Source: Paraburkholderia sp. Ac-20340 (lineage in GTDB: Bacteria > Pseudomonadota > Gammaproteobacteria > Burkholderiales > Burkholderiaceae). From it: a stretch of DNA of 64,000 nt. Numbering within the stretch: position 1 is the first letter of the stretch; each line of letters starts with the position of its first letter. Positions 1 to 10,000 of the stretch are shown here, piece after piece. The position numbers and the translations under genes were made by a program. The stretch covers positions 186,001 through 250,000 of the forward strand of contig NZ_JAAGPR010000002.1 of NCBI RefSeq assembly GCF_017104965.1, written 5' to 3'. The notes below the pieces were generated by a model. The model worked only from the letters and a program-made list of their open reading frames with translations. It ran no database searches and was not told where the DNA came from.

Positions 1-881
1 TCCTGCACGCCGCCCGAATCGGTCACTACCAGAGTCGATCGATCCATCAGATAGACAAATGATAAGTAGTCCTGTGGCTCGATGAGAAAAACCCCCGGCA
101 CGTCTGCGAGGCGGCGATAAACCGAATCTTTCACCCGTGGGTTGAGGTGCACCGGAAAAACAATTTCCACGTCCTTACGGCGCGCGAGTTCCGTCAACGC
201 GTCACAAACAGAATCGATCCCATCGCCGATATTCTCGCGCCGATGTCCCGTAACGAGGATCAGACGCTTGTCGCGATTCAGAAAACCAAATCGACGATCG
301 AGTTCATTGCGCTGCGCCTCGCTGGTCCGAAGCCGCTTTGCTGTATGGAGCAGCGAATCGATCACGGTGTTTCCGGTCACATGAATGGTTGATTCCAGAA
401 TGCCTTCGCGCAGCAGATTTTCGCGAGCGCGCGATGTCGGTGCGAAATGATATTTGGCGAGCACACTGGTGAGACGACGGTTCGCCTCTTCCGGCCAGGG
501 TGCCGACAAATCGCCAGTCCGCAACCCCGCCTCTACGTGACCGACGGCGATCTGTTTGTAATGCGCAGACAGCGCTGCAGAGAATGTCGTAGATGTGTCG
601 CCTTGAACGAGAACGAGGTCCGGACGTGCATCGCTCAATACGTTTTCGAGCCCGGCCAGCGCCCTGCTGGTCATTGCCAGCAAGGACTGGTCCGCCGCCA
701 TGATGTCGAGATCGTAGTCAGGGCGAATGCCAAAGAATTTCAGCATCGAGTCCAGCATATGGCGATGTTGCGCCGTGACGCAGACTTGCGTTTCGATCTC
801 CCGCGTCTCGTTCAGCATGCTGATCAAGGGTGCCATCTTGATCGCTTCCGGCCGGGTTCCTATGACAATCAGAGTCTTCAT
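1..881 (-). CDS. wecB: UDP-N-acetylglucosamine 2-epimerase (non-hydrolysing), C-terminus beyond window
   Basis: Interconverts UDP-GlcNAc and UDP-ManNAc in the cytoplasm, supplying a ManNAc-type precursor for a surface polysaccharide. The ATG is at 879-881; 293 codons are visible before the left edge cuts the gene, where the family has about 370. Family motifs seen: GTRPEAIKM (residues 8-16), VQGDTSTTF (92-100), HVEAGLRTGD (115-124), PEEANRRL, TGHRRENIG, PVHLNPRVK, and DSGG near the edge. It starts 13 nt after the kpsE stop, so it is probably the last visible gene of the capsule operon. It is clearly different in sequence from the second wecB at 44263-45378, so the two are not a recent duplication. 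Confidence 0.93.
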   Translation of the reverse strand, partial: MKTLIVIGTRPEAIKMAPLISMLNETREIETQVCVTAQHRHMLDSMLKFFGIRPDYDLDIMAADQSLLAMTSRALAGLENVLSDARPDLVLVQGDTSTTFSAALSAHYKQIAVGHVEAGLRTGDLSAPWPEEANRRLTSVLAKYHFAPTSRARENLLREGILESTIHVTGNTVIDSLLHTAKRLRTSEAQRNELDRRFGFLNRDKRLILVTGHRRENIGDGIDSVCDALTELARRKDVEIVFPVHLNPRVKDSVYRRLADVPGVFLIEPQDYLSFVYLMDRSTLVVTDSGGVQ

Positions 882-894
882 TCTTTTTCTGAAA

Positions 895-2067
895 TCAATC
901 AACGTGATCTCGGATAATGCTTTCCAGCAGCTTGATCACACCGATCACTGCAAGTGCCATAAGCAGCGTCACGAACGCGTTATAAATGCGCTGCGGCTGA
1001 ACCGGATAACCGGGCATCGTTGGGGATTGGAGGACCGAAACCATCTTCAGTGTTCGCGCCGCATCCATACGCCCTTGTTCCATTGCCGAAAGCGACGTCT
1101 TGTAGAGATCCTGGGCAAAATTGACCTGCAGTTGCAAACGCTGAAATTCTTCGACGGTATAGTTGAGCGTCCTGCTCTCAGGCGATGCCAACTCCGCGCG
1201 CTTCAGCGCAATCTGTTGCTCCAGCGCCGCAAGGCTCTTCTTGAGCATCAGGACCGTAGGCTGGCTGGGACTCAAATCCGCCGGCAACGACGCCAACTGG
1301 GTCTGGATATCCGTTTTCTGCGCTTCGAGTTTTGCGATCAATGCATTGAGGCTCTCCGCGGTCGAAGCGGGGGCCACGAGACCTTTTCGGTTCTGGAAGT
1401 TGATCAGGTTCGTGGATGCCTCGAGAAGGCGGTCATGCGCGAACGTAACCTGCTTTTGCAGGAAATCTACTTGCGATTGCGCGAGCTGATGACCTAGCTC
1501 GTTCATATGTTGCTCGCCCAGTCCCACCATCAGGTCGACGATTGCCTTTGCCGTACTGGCGTCATATGCCTGAACCTGAATGCGCAGCACACCGCTGTAG
1601 TCGTCATATTCGACGTCTACGCGATTGAGCCAATACTGATAGAACCATTCGACCGGTGCGTCCTTGAACCACATACGCGAAACCGGATCTCTATGCCAGT
1701 TGCTGTAGTGCGAACGCAGATCAAGTCGTGCGTCGAGCTTCTCGAGCATATCCTCAGAAAGCAGATATTCGCGTAGCAGAAGCTGATCGGAACTATTCAC
1801 ACCAGCCGCCGCCGAAATGGCGGTCGGAATGACCATGCTCGGACCATTGATCTGGTCCGTTCTCTGCATGATCACGGTCGCTTGGGAAACATAGCGATCC
1901 GAAGCAAAAATCAACCAGTAGGGAATGGACAGGACCGCAAACACGATTACCGCCCAGATGATCAGCTTGAAGACACGCATAGAAAAAAGCGTGTCCTTTG
2001 CCTTATCGTAAGCTACGGTCCATCTACTGCCTGAACGCAGATTTTCTAATGCCAGTGGTTCTTTCAT
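895..2067 (-). CDS. kpsE: Capsule polysaccharide export inner-membrane protein, KpsE/CtrB family
   Basis: Periplasmic adaptor of the ABC capsule exporter, linking the KpsMT transporter to the outer-membrane export protein. It has 390 residues, near the usual length of CtrB/KpsE. A hydrophobic segment lies at about residues 33-55 and another near the C-terminus (about 362-385). Between them is a large, largely helical periplasmic domain with Gln/Leu/Glu/Lys-rich coiled-coil-like stretches (about 180-320). Its ATG overlaps the kpsT stop as ATGA (4 nt), so translation is likely coupled. In B. pseudomallei the matching gene is called wcbD (from memory). Confidence 0.92.
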   Translation of the reverse strand: MKEPLALENLRSGSRWTVAYDKAKDTLFSMRVFKLIIWAVIVFAVLSIPYWLIFASDRYVSQATVIMQRTDQINGPSMVIPTAISAAAGVNSSDQLLLREYLLSEDMLEKLDARLDLRSHYSNWHRDPVSRMWFKDAPVEWFYQYWLNRVDVEYDDYSGVLRIQVQAYDASTAKAIVDLMVGLGEQHMNELGHQLAQSQVDFLQKQVTFAHDRLLEASTNLINFQNRKGLVAPASTAESLNALIAKLEAQKTDIQTQLASLPADLSPSQPTVLMLKKSLAALEQQIALKRAELASPESRTLNYTVEEFQRLQLQVNFAQDLYKTSLSAMEQGRMDAARTLKMVSVLQSPTMPGYPVQPQRIYNAFVTLLMALAVIGVIKLLESIIRDHVD

Positions 2068-2726
2068 TTGAGAAGTTTGGTCTTGTATGCTTCCAGCCCT
2101 TCGGCGAGATCGTCGTACCAGTGGGCCTTGCCCTCATCGATCCAGATCGCCGACTGACAAAATTGCTTAAGCGTGCTTTCGTCATGGGAGACCATGATTA
2201 CGCTGGCTTTGCTCGCCATACTCTTGAAGGCTTCGGCGGCCTTCTTCCTGAAACGCGCGTCGCCCGCCGCAGTCACCTCGTCTGAGATGTAGACATCGAA
2301 ATCGAACGCAAGCGAAAACGCAAACTGAAGCCGGGAGCGCATGCCCGAAGAGTACGTCTGCACAGGCTGATCGAACGCGTCGCCCAATTCGGCGAACTGC
2401 TGGATAAACGCCAGGCGACGCGGCAATTCTTCTTCGTGACCGTGAACCCGGCACACGAACTTCGCGTTTTGCCGCCCCGTCAGCGTACCTTCCAGCCCGC
2501 CTCCGCCCATCGGCCAGGAAACGCGGCATAGACGGTCAACCTTCCCTTTTGTCGGAAAATCGATACCGCCAATAATGCGCAGCAAAGTGGATTTGCCCGC
2601 GCCGTTGTGGCCAATCAAGGCCACGCTCCGACGCGCAGGAATGGTCATCGTGATGCCCTTTAGCACCCACTTCCCGGCGCCGTGGTCAGTCACGTAGCGT
2701 TTATGAACGTTCTCGATCGATATCAA
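2064..2726 (-). CDS. kpsT: Capsule ABC transporter ATP-binding protein, KpsT/CtrD family
   Basis: ATPase that powers export of the capsule polysaccharide through KpsM. I place the start at a TTG (2724-2726), giving 220 residues beginning MISIENVHKRY, the usual KpsT length. This TTG overlaps the kpsM stop as TTGA. The longer upstream reading has no homology because it runs antiparallel through kpsM. Motifs: Walker A GHNGAGKST, signature YSSGMRSRLQFAF, Walker B VYISDEV and H-loop VSHD. The protein has no C-terminal carbohydrate-binding domain, as expected for the capsule class rather than O-antigen Wzt. Confidence 0.92.
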   Translation of the reverse strand: MISIENVHKRYVTDHGAGKWVLKGITMTIPARRSVALIGHNGAGKSTLLRIIGGIDFPTKGKVDRLCRVSWPMGGGGLEGTLTGRQNAKFVCRVHGHEEELPRRLAFIQQFAELGDAFDQPVQTYSSGMRSRLQFAFSLAFDFDVYISDEVTAAGDARFRKKAAEAFKSMASKASVIMVSHDESTLKQFCQSAIWIDEGKAHWYDDLAEGLEAYKTKLLK

Positions 2727-3541
2727 CGCATCACCAGCTTGCGAGAAAAACGCTTGTACAGCGCCAGACCAACCAGCATGATCCCCAGCGCCCACGCATA
2801 GAGATAGGCGAGGCTTACACCAGCGAGTGCGTGGTAACCAGGCAAAAAGCCTTGCCTCATCAATTCGAGACCATTGACGACAGGGTTGGCCACAAATATG
2901 TATTGGTAAGGTGTAGGAACGTATAGCGAGATCGGAAGTAACGCGCCTGAGATGTAATAGAGCGGCAAATACAGCAGCTTGAAAATATGATCGAGTTCCG
3001 GGACGACGTGCATCGCAACCGACGTCACCAGCCCCAATCCAAGCCCGAGCAGCCACAATCCCACGAAGCTGACGATGACGAGTAGCGGGTCTGCCGGAAG
3101 CCAGACTGGATTGACGCGATCCAGTGTCATCGCGTGACCTGCGACGATCGCGAGTGCGACGATCATCACCGAGATCGGCACCATGAGAAACAGTTCGAGA
3201 ACCGCTCTCACGAGCGCGACATCGAACGGCTTAACCTGCCGATAGGCAAAGAACGCTTTGTTCGAGTCAATGCCGTGCAGCACCTGGGTCCACGTTCGGC
3301 GCCAGAGCAGAAAGCCGATAAAGCCCGCAATGATCCACATATTGATCGCCATTCCGCCAATCTCATGGACGTGGAATGTCTCAAGACCAAATGCATGGAG
3401 CGAGATATAGATAACCGGCTCGACCATCAGCCAAAGCCACGCCGCACGCGCTTCGAACAGGCGATCGAGCGCTTCACGCAGAAACATTGCGCGCCAGACG
3501 GAGAGCGTGATTTCGCTGGAGCTACGTACTCTTGCCGTCAT
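2723..3541 (-). CDS. kpsM: Capsule ABC transporter permease, KpsM/CtrC family
   Basis: Inner-membrane ABC-2 type permease of the capsule exporter, partner of KpsT. It has 272 residues with about six hydrophobic helices: roughly residues 32-52, 65-82, 108-135, 145-170, 178-198 and a last one at about 235-258. A cluster of Arg and acidic residues follows the N-terminus. The stop codon overlaps the TTG start of kpsT by 4 nt, and the start lies 6 nt after the stop of the outer-membrane export gene. Family placement rests on topology, size and the KpsM-KpsT-KpsE context. Confidence 0.92.
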   Translation of the reverse strand: MTARVRSSSEITLSVWRAMFLREALDRLFEARAAWLWLMVEPVIYISLHAFGLETFHVHEIGGMAINMWIIAGFIGFLLWRRTWTQVLHGIDSNKAFFAYRQVKPFDVALVRAVLELFLMVPISVMIVALAIVAGHAMTLDRVNPVWLPADPLLVIVSFVGLWLLGLGLGLVTSVAMHVVPELDHIFKLLYLPLYYISGALLPISLYVPTPYQYIFVANPVVNGLELMRQGFLPGYHALAGVSLAYLYAWALGIMLVGLALYKRFSRKLVMR

Positions 3542-3547
3542 AACCCG

Positions 3548-4717
3548 TCACTGAAAATCACGTGTAAATGTCACCGTCGGATCGGCGATCATCACGACAT
3601 AGGTCAAGAACTTTCTGAATTCCGCGCCAGGCGAGTTCGATACATAAATCACGTCGTGATTTTCGATCGGGAAATTCTGCGTGACGAAGAACGACGCCGG
3701 ATCGCGCAGATTGATCTCGTACACCACTGGCACCTTGCCGTTACTCGCTTTAACCGAAGGATCCCTGTTATCGACAAGCCGTGCATCTTCAAACCGGAAT
3801 ACAAAAATCCCACGCGCATCCGCACGGTTGTCGTTCAAACCACCCGAACGCGCGAGTGCCTGGGCCAGCGAAATGCCCTGTGCTTCGAACGGAATCTCGT
3901 CATTCTTGCCTGTCGCGCCCAGCACCGAGAACGTCTGCGGCTGGAACAGCGCCGTCACCACATCGCCTGGTTTGAGCAACACGTTTTGCTTAGGATCACG
4001 AATCACGGAATCGAGTGCCATGATCCCCGTCGTATTGCCGCGCGACAGCTGCACCGCCATGTGACTGACCGGCTGCTTCAAACCACCCGCGAACGCCAGC
4101 GCATCCAGCAAACGCTCGCCCTTCGGCGTGAGCGGCATCATCGAACTGGTGTTGACTTCGCCTACCACAGTGACATTCGAAGCATTGTTCTTCGCTACGC
4201 CAACCAGCACCTGCGGTTGATTCGCCTTGCCCTTGAGATGGCTGACGATGCTGGCCTCGATCTGCTCCGTCGTGCGTCCGGCCACGCTGATGCGGCCCGC
4301 GAAAGGAATGGAGATCGTGCCGTCGGCGGCCACCATCTGCGCAGGCAGCGTCACACTGCTCGATCCGCCCGAGCCAAGCGACGGCAACGCAACCGGCGCG
4401 GTCGAACTGAACAGCATCGCGGGCGGCGTTTCCCAGATCGTCACTTCGATCACGTCGCCCGGTCCAATCCCATAGTTGTTGGCCGTCTTGCTCGTGAAGG
4501 TGTTCGAAAACTGACCCAATTGCTTCGCATCAGCCAGCTTGCGCGCCAGCGCGTCATTCACATCCACGACCTGGATGCCCTCGACACGCGTCGAATCGTG
4601 CTGCTCCTGAATCTGCTGACGGCTCGCGCCGGAAGTCGGAATCCAGTCAGGAACGGTGCCGCACGCCGCTAGCGACAAAACAGCAGGCAGGCAAACTGCC
4701 AAAAATTTCTTCTTCAT
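3548..4717 (-). CDS. kpsD: Outer-membrane polysaccharide export lipoprotein, Wza/CtrA/KpsD family
   Basis: Forms the outer-membrane channel for the capsule. The N-terminus is a lipoprotein signal peptide (MKKKFLAVCLPAVLSLAACG), with a lipobox Leu-Ala-Ala-Cys whose Cys19 would be lipidated. A Poly_export domain follows (about 85-185; YGIGPGDVIEVTIWE), then SLBB-like repeats (about 190-345). At 389 residues it matches Neisseria CtrA (about 391) better than E. coli KpsD (about 560), so the kpsD symbol is functional, not strict orthology; the B. pseudomallei counterpart would be wcbC. It is preceded by wcbT (16 nt) and followed by kpsM (6 nt). Confidence 0.9.
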   Translation of the reverse strand: MKKKFLAVCLPAVLSLAACGTVPDWIPTSGASRQQIQEQHDSTRVEGIQVVDVNDALARKLADAKQLGQFSNTFTSKTANNYGIGPGDVIEVTIWETPPAMLFSSTAPVALPSLGSGGSSSVTLPAQMVAADGTISIPFAGRISVAGRTTEQIEASIVSHLKGKANQPQVLVGVAKNNASNVTVVGEVNTSSMMPLTPKGERLLDALAFAGGLKQPVSHMAVQLSRGNTTGIMALDSVIRDPKQNVLLKPGDVVTALFQPQTFSVLGATGKNDEIPFEAQGISLAQALARSGGLNDNRADARGIFVFRFEDARLVDNRDPSVKASNGKVPVVYEINLRDPASFFVTQNFPIENHDVIYVSNSPGAEFRKFLTYVVMIADPTVTFTRDFQ

Positions 4718-4733
4718 GAATGCTCAAATCTGG

Positions 4734-6068
4734 TCACGAATTGCCGGCGAGCCGCGCCACCGCTGCGACTGTCCTGCTGATCTGTTCCGGCTCATGCGTC
4801 GAGCAGATGAAAAAGCGCAAACGCGCCGCTTTCTCTTCCACTGCCGGATAAAAGATCGGTTGCACGTTGATGCCCTCTTCGAACAGCGCATTCGCCCACT
4901 GCGCTGCTTTAAGCGAGCTACCCGTAATCACGGGAACGACCGCATAGCCTGCGCTGGTGCCCGTATCGAGACCCGCAGCCCGCGCCTCGGCGAGAAACTG
5001 ATGACCGCGCGCCTGCAATTGCGCCACGCGTTCGGGCTGGGCAATCAGACACTCGAGCGCCGCAAGCGAGGCCTCGGCCAACGCCGGCGCCAGGCCCACG
5101 CTGTACAGAAAGCCCGGCGCGAGATGACGCAACATGTCGACCAGCGGCTCACAGCCAGCGATGAAACCGCCGCACCCCGCCAGCGTCTTGCTCATCGTGC
5201 CCATCCAGAGATCGACACGTTCCGGCGCCACGCCGCAATGCTCGCGAATGCCCCTGCCCGTCGCGCCCAACACGCCCAGCGAATGCGCCTCGTCGACGAG
5301 CAGAAACGCGCCGTGGCGCTCCTTCACTTCGCAAAAACGCGTTAGGTCCGGCAAATCGCCGTCCATGCTGTACAGGCCTTCGAGGGCGATCAGCACGTTG
5401 CGATACTCGCCGCGCACGCGCGCAAGCAGTTCGTCGAGCGCGCGCCAGTCGTTGTGCGCGAAACCCAGCCGCTTCGCGCCGCTCAGTTGCGCGCCCTGCA
5501 CGATGCTGTTGTGCGCGAGTGCGTCATGCACGATCAGATCGCCGGGCCCGAACAGCGCGCCGATCACCGTGACATTCGTCGCGTGCCCGCTCACGAAGGC
5601 AACGCAATCATCCGTTTCGTAGAACGAGGCAATCGCCCGTTCGAGTTCGCGATGCACAGGCCGCTCGCCCGCCACAATGCGGCTCGCCGATGCCGATGTG
5701 CCATAGCGGTCGATCGCGGCCTTGGCACGCTCGGCAACCGCTGTTTCACCCGCCAGCCCCAGATAGCTGTAGTTCGCGAAATTCACGAACTCGCGCCCGC
5801 CAATCTGCGTGGTCGCGCCTGCAACGCCGTCGTGCACGCGGAAGAACGGCGATTCCACGCGCAGCGTCTCGCCCATTTCGCGCATCAGCTTGACCTGCTG
5901 GAATTGCGGCATCGCTTCGAAGCGCTCGCGCGACGTCAAGGTCTGCGCCACGCGCAGCGATTTCGCATCGGGCACGCCCGGCGCTGCAATCGCGTCCGTC
6001 GTGCGTTCGAGTTGCCGCTTCAGCGCTTTGGCCGCCAGCTGCTGGCGTAGTGTTTCACCGAGTCCCAT
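4734..6068 (-). CDS. wcbT: PLP-dependent alpha-oxoamine synthase (WcbT-like; KBL/serine palmitoyltransferase family)
   Basis: Family members condense an acyl thioester with an amino acid, releasing CO2 to give an alpha-aminoketone. The core aligns by eye with 8-amino-7-oxononanoate synthase, 2-amino-3-ketobutyrate ligase and serine palmitoyltransferase: NFANYSYLGL (97-106), SRIVAGE (129-135), FVSGHATNV (158-166), DEAHSLG (259-265) and the PLP lysine in SKTLAGCGG (Lys294). The 444 residues include an N-terminal extension of about 60 beyond KBL. B. pseudomallei WcbT has been annotated as an acyl-CoA transferase. Because the neighbouring megasynthase ends in an ACP with no thioesterase, this enzyme could offload its acyl chain onto an amino acid (inference). 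Confidence 0.85.
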   Translation of the reverse strand: MGLGETLRQQLAAKALKRQLERTTDAIAAPGVPDAKSLRVAQTLTSRERFEAMPQFQQVKLMREMGETLRVESPFFRVHDGVAGATTQIGGREFVNFANYSYLGLAGETAVAERAKAAIDRYGTSASASRIVAGERPVHRELERAIASFYETDDCVAFVSGHATNVTVIGALFGPGDLIVHDALAHNSIVQGAQLSGAKRLGFAHNDWRALDELLARVRGEYRNVLIALEGLYSMDGDLPDLTRFCEVKERHGAFLLVDEAHSLGVLGATGRGIREHCGVAPERVDLWMGTMSKTLAGCGGFIAGCEPLVDMLRHLAPGFLYSVGLAPALAEASLAALECLIAQPERVAQLQARGHQFLAEARAAGLDTGTSAGYAVVPVITGSSLKAAQWANALFEEGINVQPIFYPAVEEKAARLRFFICSTHEPEQISRTVAAVARLAGNS

Positions 6069-6101
6069 GTAATCCGATCCAGCCTGTTGATCCGCGCACG
6101 C

Positions 6102-7055
6102 TTATGCGTTCGCTTCGACCCACTCGCATGCGCCGGGCGTACCCAGCAACGCGGCGAGCAGCCGGTAGTTCATTTCGTGCGTAGGCCGCCGTGCGGTGAC
6201 GTGTCCCAGCAGCGGCGCGCCGGCGAGCGCGAGATCGCCGACCAGGTCGAGCACGCGATGGCGCACGAATTCGTCCGGTTGACGCAAGCCGCCTACGACA
6301 CGCTTGCCGACGATCGACGCAGTACAGGAAGTGCGTGCGCCGCGCAGGATCGGCATGCCGGTCAGCAGACCGATGACGATCGCGGGCACCGCCCACTTGA
6401 TCTCGCCATACGAACGCGACGAGGCGATTTCCCCGGCGAAGGCGCGCGGCGTCATCTGCCCGTGCCACGTCATGTCGCCGAAGCCCTTGAGGTCGTTGTT
6501 GTGCACGCTGAGCGTGTAGTCGGCAGCAGGCTCGACGCGCATTTCGCGAAGCGCGGCGCCTTCGCCGTCGGCCACGCTCACGGTCTTGAGCACGCGCAGG
6601 AATCGCTTCGGCTGCGCAAGCGCGGTGCGCCCGCACGCCTTGATCGCGTCGATCCACGGTTGCGCGCTGCCATCGAGAATCGGCACCTCTTCTGCATCGA
6701 GTTCGACGATCGCGTGGTCGATCTCGCAGGCAAGCAGCGATGCGAGCAGATGCTCGACCGTGCGCACGCCCAGGCCGTCCTCCGCGCGCAGCATCGTGCA
6801 CAGCGGCTGGCCACGGCGCAGCGACGCCCGCGCGGCCACCGTGCCAAGCTCGCGCCCCTTGCTCAAGCGGCGGAACACGATGCCGTGCCGCTCGCCGTCA
6901 AGCTGCGCCGAATCGACCGGCAAAATGCGCACGTTCACGCGCCGACCGGTGTGCAAGCCGCGTCCCGACAGTTCGAGCGGCCGCGCGAGCGTGCCCTCGT
7001 TCGCCTGCCAGCCCGCGGGCAGCGTCACTCCGCCAATGCCGGCGTCGACTGACAT
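6102..7055 (-). CDS. wcbS: LpxC-like zinc deacetylase paralogue in capsule operon (WcbS position)
   Basis: Homologue of UDP-3-O-acyl-GlcNAc deacetylase. Conserved features: GRGLHTGRRV (31-40), TVEHLLAS with the catalytic-type Glu101 and zinc ligand His102, DEFVRHRVLDLVGD with zinc ligands His266 and Asp270, and a C-terminal His293 where LpxC has its catalytic His. The RTFGF-type segment reads SRSYGE, and the following region (about 220-250) differs from canonical LpxC, suggesting another acyl or sugar substrate. AGGGAGA lies about 8 nt before the ATG, and the first 31 nt overlap the end of the PKS gene. It is probably not the housekeeping lpxC, which normally sits with ftsZ. The wcbS symbol rests on gene order only. 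Confidence 0.75.
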   Translation of the reverse strand: MSVDAGIGGVTLPAGWQANEGTLARPLELSGRGLHTGRRVNVRILPVDSAQLDGERHGIVFRRLSKGRELGTVAARASLRRGQPLCTMLRAEDGLGVRTVEHLLASLLACEIDHAIVELDAEEVPILDGSAQPWIDAIKACGRTALAQPKRFLRVLKTVSVADGEGAALREMRVEPAADYTLSVHNNDLKGFGDMTWHGQMTPRAFAGEIASSRSYGEIKWAVPAIVIGLLTGMPILRGARTSCTASIVGKRVVGGLRQPDEFVRHRVLDLVGDLALAGAPLLGHVTARRPTHEMNYRLLAALLGTPGACEWVEANA

Positions 7056-10000
7056 GGCTCGTCTCCCTGTTGATGCGCTTCGTTGTTCTGGTTGCGTTCG
7101 AGCAGCGCACGCGCTTCGCTTTCGTCGAGCGCGTGACGTGCCGCCAGCGCAGCGATCTCGCCGCTGGTGCTGGCCGCGTTGTCCGCACCGCCGGCAACAT
7201 CGCTTTCGTTCGCGTCTTCGCCGAGCATGCCGACGATGCGCACGGCGAGCGTGTGCACTGTCGCGCCTTCGGCGATCGCCATGATCGACAGCTTCACGCC
7301 GAACGATTCCTCGACCGCCATGCCGAGTTCCATGCCCATCAGCGAATCCATGCCGAGATCGAGCACCGAGCGGTCGAGCGCGACGCGCTCGGGCGACATG
7401 TGCAGGATGCGCGCGATATGTGCGCGCAGCGCGGTCTCGACCAGGGCGATCGCATCCGCAGCCGGCAGCGCGCGCAGATGTTCGAGCAGCGCGCCGTCTT
7501 CATTCGTGGCTTCGCTCGCGCCGCCGTCCTGCAACGCGAGATAGCGGCGCGCCTGCGCAGCGGGCATGCCGCGCGCGATCGCGGCCCAGTCGAGGCGAAC
7601 CACGGCTTCGCCTGCAATACCCGTGGCGAGCGCGTGTTCGAGCGCGACCATCGCTTCGTCCGACGTGATCGAGGCGCCGCCGATGCGCGCCTGCAGCGCT
7701 TCACGCGTCGCGCTGTTGCGTGCGAGGAAGCCGACGTCTTCGATCGGTCCCCACGCCATGAACGTGCCTGGCCGTCCTGCCGCACGGCGATGCGCAACCA
7801 GCCCTTCGAGGAAGCTGTTCGCCGCCACGTAGGCGCCCTGTCCGGGATTGCCAAGGCAGGTCGTCGCCGACGAATAGAGCACGAAGAAGTCGAGCGCGCA
7901 TCGCTGCGTTGCGCGATGCAGATTCCACGCGCCGGCGACCTTCGGTTCGAGCACCGCGAGCATGCGTGCGTCGTCGACGTTGCGCAGCAGGCTGTCGTCG
8001 ATGCGCATGGCCGAATGCAGCACGCCCTTGAGCGGCGTGCCTTCTGCTTCGATCGTGTCGATCAGGCCCGCGAGCGCGGCGGCGTCGTTGACGTCGCACG
8101 AAACGACGCTCACCTGGGCGCCGAGTTCGGCTTGCCAGCGAGCGATCTCGCGCGCTTTGGTGTCGTCCAGCGTGCCGCTACGACTCGCGAGTGTGAGATG
8201 GCGAGCGCCGCGCGCGATCATCCAGCGCGCGCTGGCGAAGCCCAGGCCGCCCGTGCCGCCCACGATCAGATACGCGGCCTGCGCATCGAGCCCAAACGCC
8301 GTTTGCGCAACGCCGCGTGTCGGCGCAGGCGTACCCGCTGCATACGTAACCAGTACCTTGCCGATCTGGCGCGCCTGCTGCATGTAGCGGAACGCTTCCT
8401 CCGCCCGCGCGGCGGGAAACGCGCGATACGGCAGCGGATGCAGCACGCCATCGGTAAAGAGGCCCATCACTTCTTCGAACAGACGCGCGGTCAATTCGGG
8501 CAGCACGCCCATCAGTTGATCCGCGTCGATGCCGAAATAGCTGATGTTGTTGCGGAACGGGCGCAGGCCAATCTGGCTGTTCTCGTAGAAGTCGCGCTTG
8601 CCGAGTTCCAGGAAGCGTCCGAACGGACGCAGCGTGTCGATGCCGCGCACCATCGCTTCGCCAGCGAGCGAATTGAGCACGATGTCGACACCTTCGCCGC
8701 CGGTCGCCGTGCGCACGTCGTCGGCGAAAGCCAGACTGCGCGAATCGAACACGCGGTCGGCGCCGAGCAGGCGCACGAATTCGCGCTTCTCGCCCGCGCC
8801 GGCCGTCGCGAACACTTCCGCGCCGAGATGGCGGGCGATCTGGATCGCCGCGATGCCCACGCCGCCCGCGCCGCCGTGCACGAGCACGCGCTCGCCGCGG
8901 CGCAGTCGCGCAAGTTCGCTGAGCGCGTACCAGGCGGTGAAGAACGTGGTTGGAATGGTCGCGGCTTCTTCGAACGAAATCGCTTCGGGCTTGCGGGCGA
9001 TCGCGCTTGCACGCGTAATCACACGTGTCGCGAACGATGCCGGCGCGAAACCGAGCACCGCGTCGCCGGGCGCCCATCCTTCGACATCCGCGCCAACACG
9101 CAGCACGCGCCCCGACAGTTCCATGCCGATAGTCGCGCCCGCGAAGCCGGTTTCGACCGCTTCATCGGAGAGCAGACCCATCGCGTACATGACGTCACGG
9201 AAGTTCAGTCCGGTCGCCATCGGCGCGATTTCGATTTCGCCAGGATTGAGCGCGCGCTCGGGCAGCGCGAACCATTCGAGGTTGCGCAGCGAGCCCGGCA
9301 TATCGAACCCGAGCACGGCAGGCGCGGGCGGGGAGTCATGCGGCTGGGCGATCCGCTCTTCGGCCTTTTGCGCCGGCAGCATCCGCGGCACGTAGCGACC
9401 TTGCGGCGCAAGCAGGACTTCCTCCTCACCGTCGTCGCACTCGAGCGCGAGCGCGAGTTGCGCGAGTGCTTCGTCGCTGGTTTGTGCGACGTCGATCAGG
9501 CGCAGCGCGAGATCCGGGTATTCATTGGCGATCACGCGGCCGAGGCCCCAGAGGCTCGCCTGCTCCGGCTGCGCGTTTGCCGCGCCGGTGAGCGCGAAAG
9601 GCGCGCCGCCGCGCGTCACGACGCACAGGCGGACTTGAGCGCTCAGGCGCGCCGCGTCGAGTTCGCGCACCAGCGAGGCCAGAGCGAGCGCGCCGCCTTG
9701 CTGGGCGCGCAAAACGTCGGCGCCGCTGGCCTTATCGAGCGATGCCGCAGGTGCAACGAACACGATTTGCGCGGGCGCCTTCTTGCGCTCCAGCCACACC
9801 ACTGCTTCGCGCGCAGGCGCCGCCTCGACTCGACAGCCCTGACGCGCGAGCGTGTCGGCCAGCGCGGCGCCGAAAGCGTCGCCGCTTTGCTGCACGATGA
9901 GCCAGGACTGCGCAGATGCCGATGCAGGCTGCGCCGACTGTGCAGCAAGCGGCTTGCGTGCAGCCAGCAGCGTAGGCGCACCTTCGAGGTCCAGCGCCTG

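Noticed and set aside
3134..4672. A 512-codon plus-strand open frame across kpsM and the export lipoprotein gene.
   Set aside because: It crosses two well-supported minus-strand genes, is rich in Arg and His, and has no ribosome site or motif.
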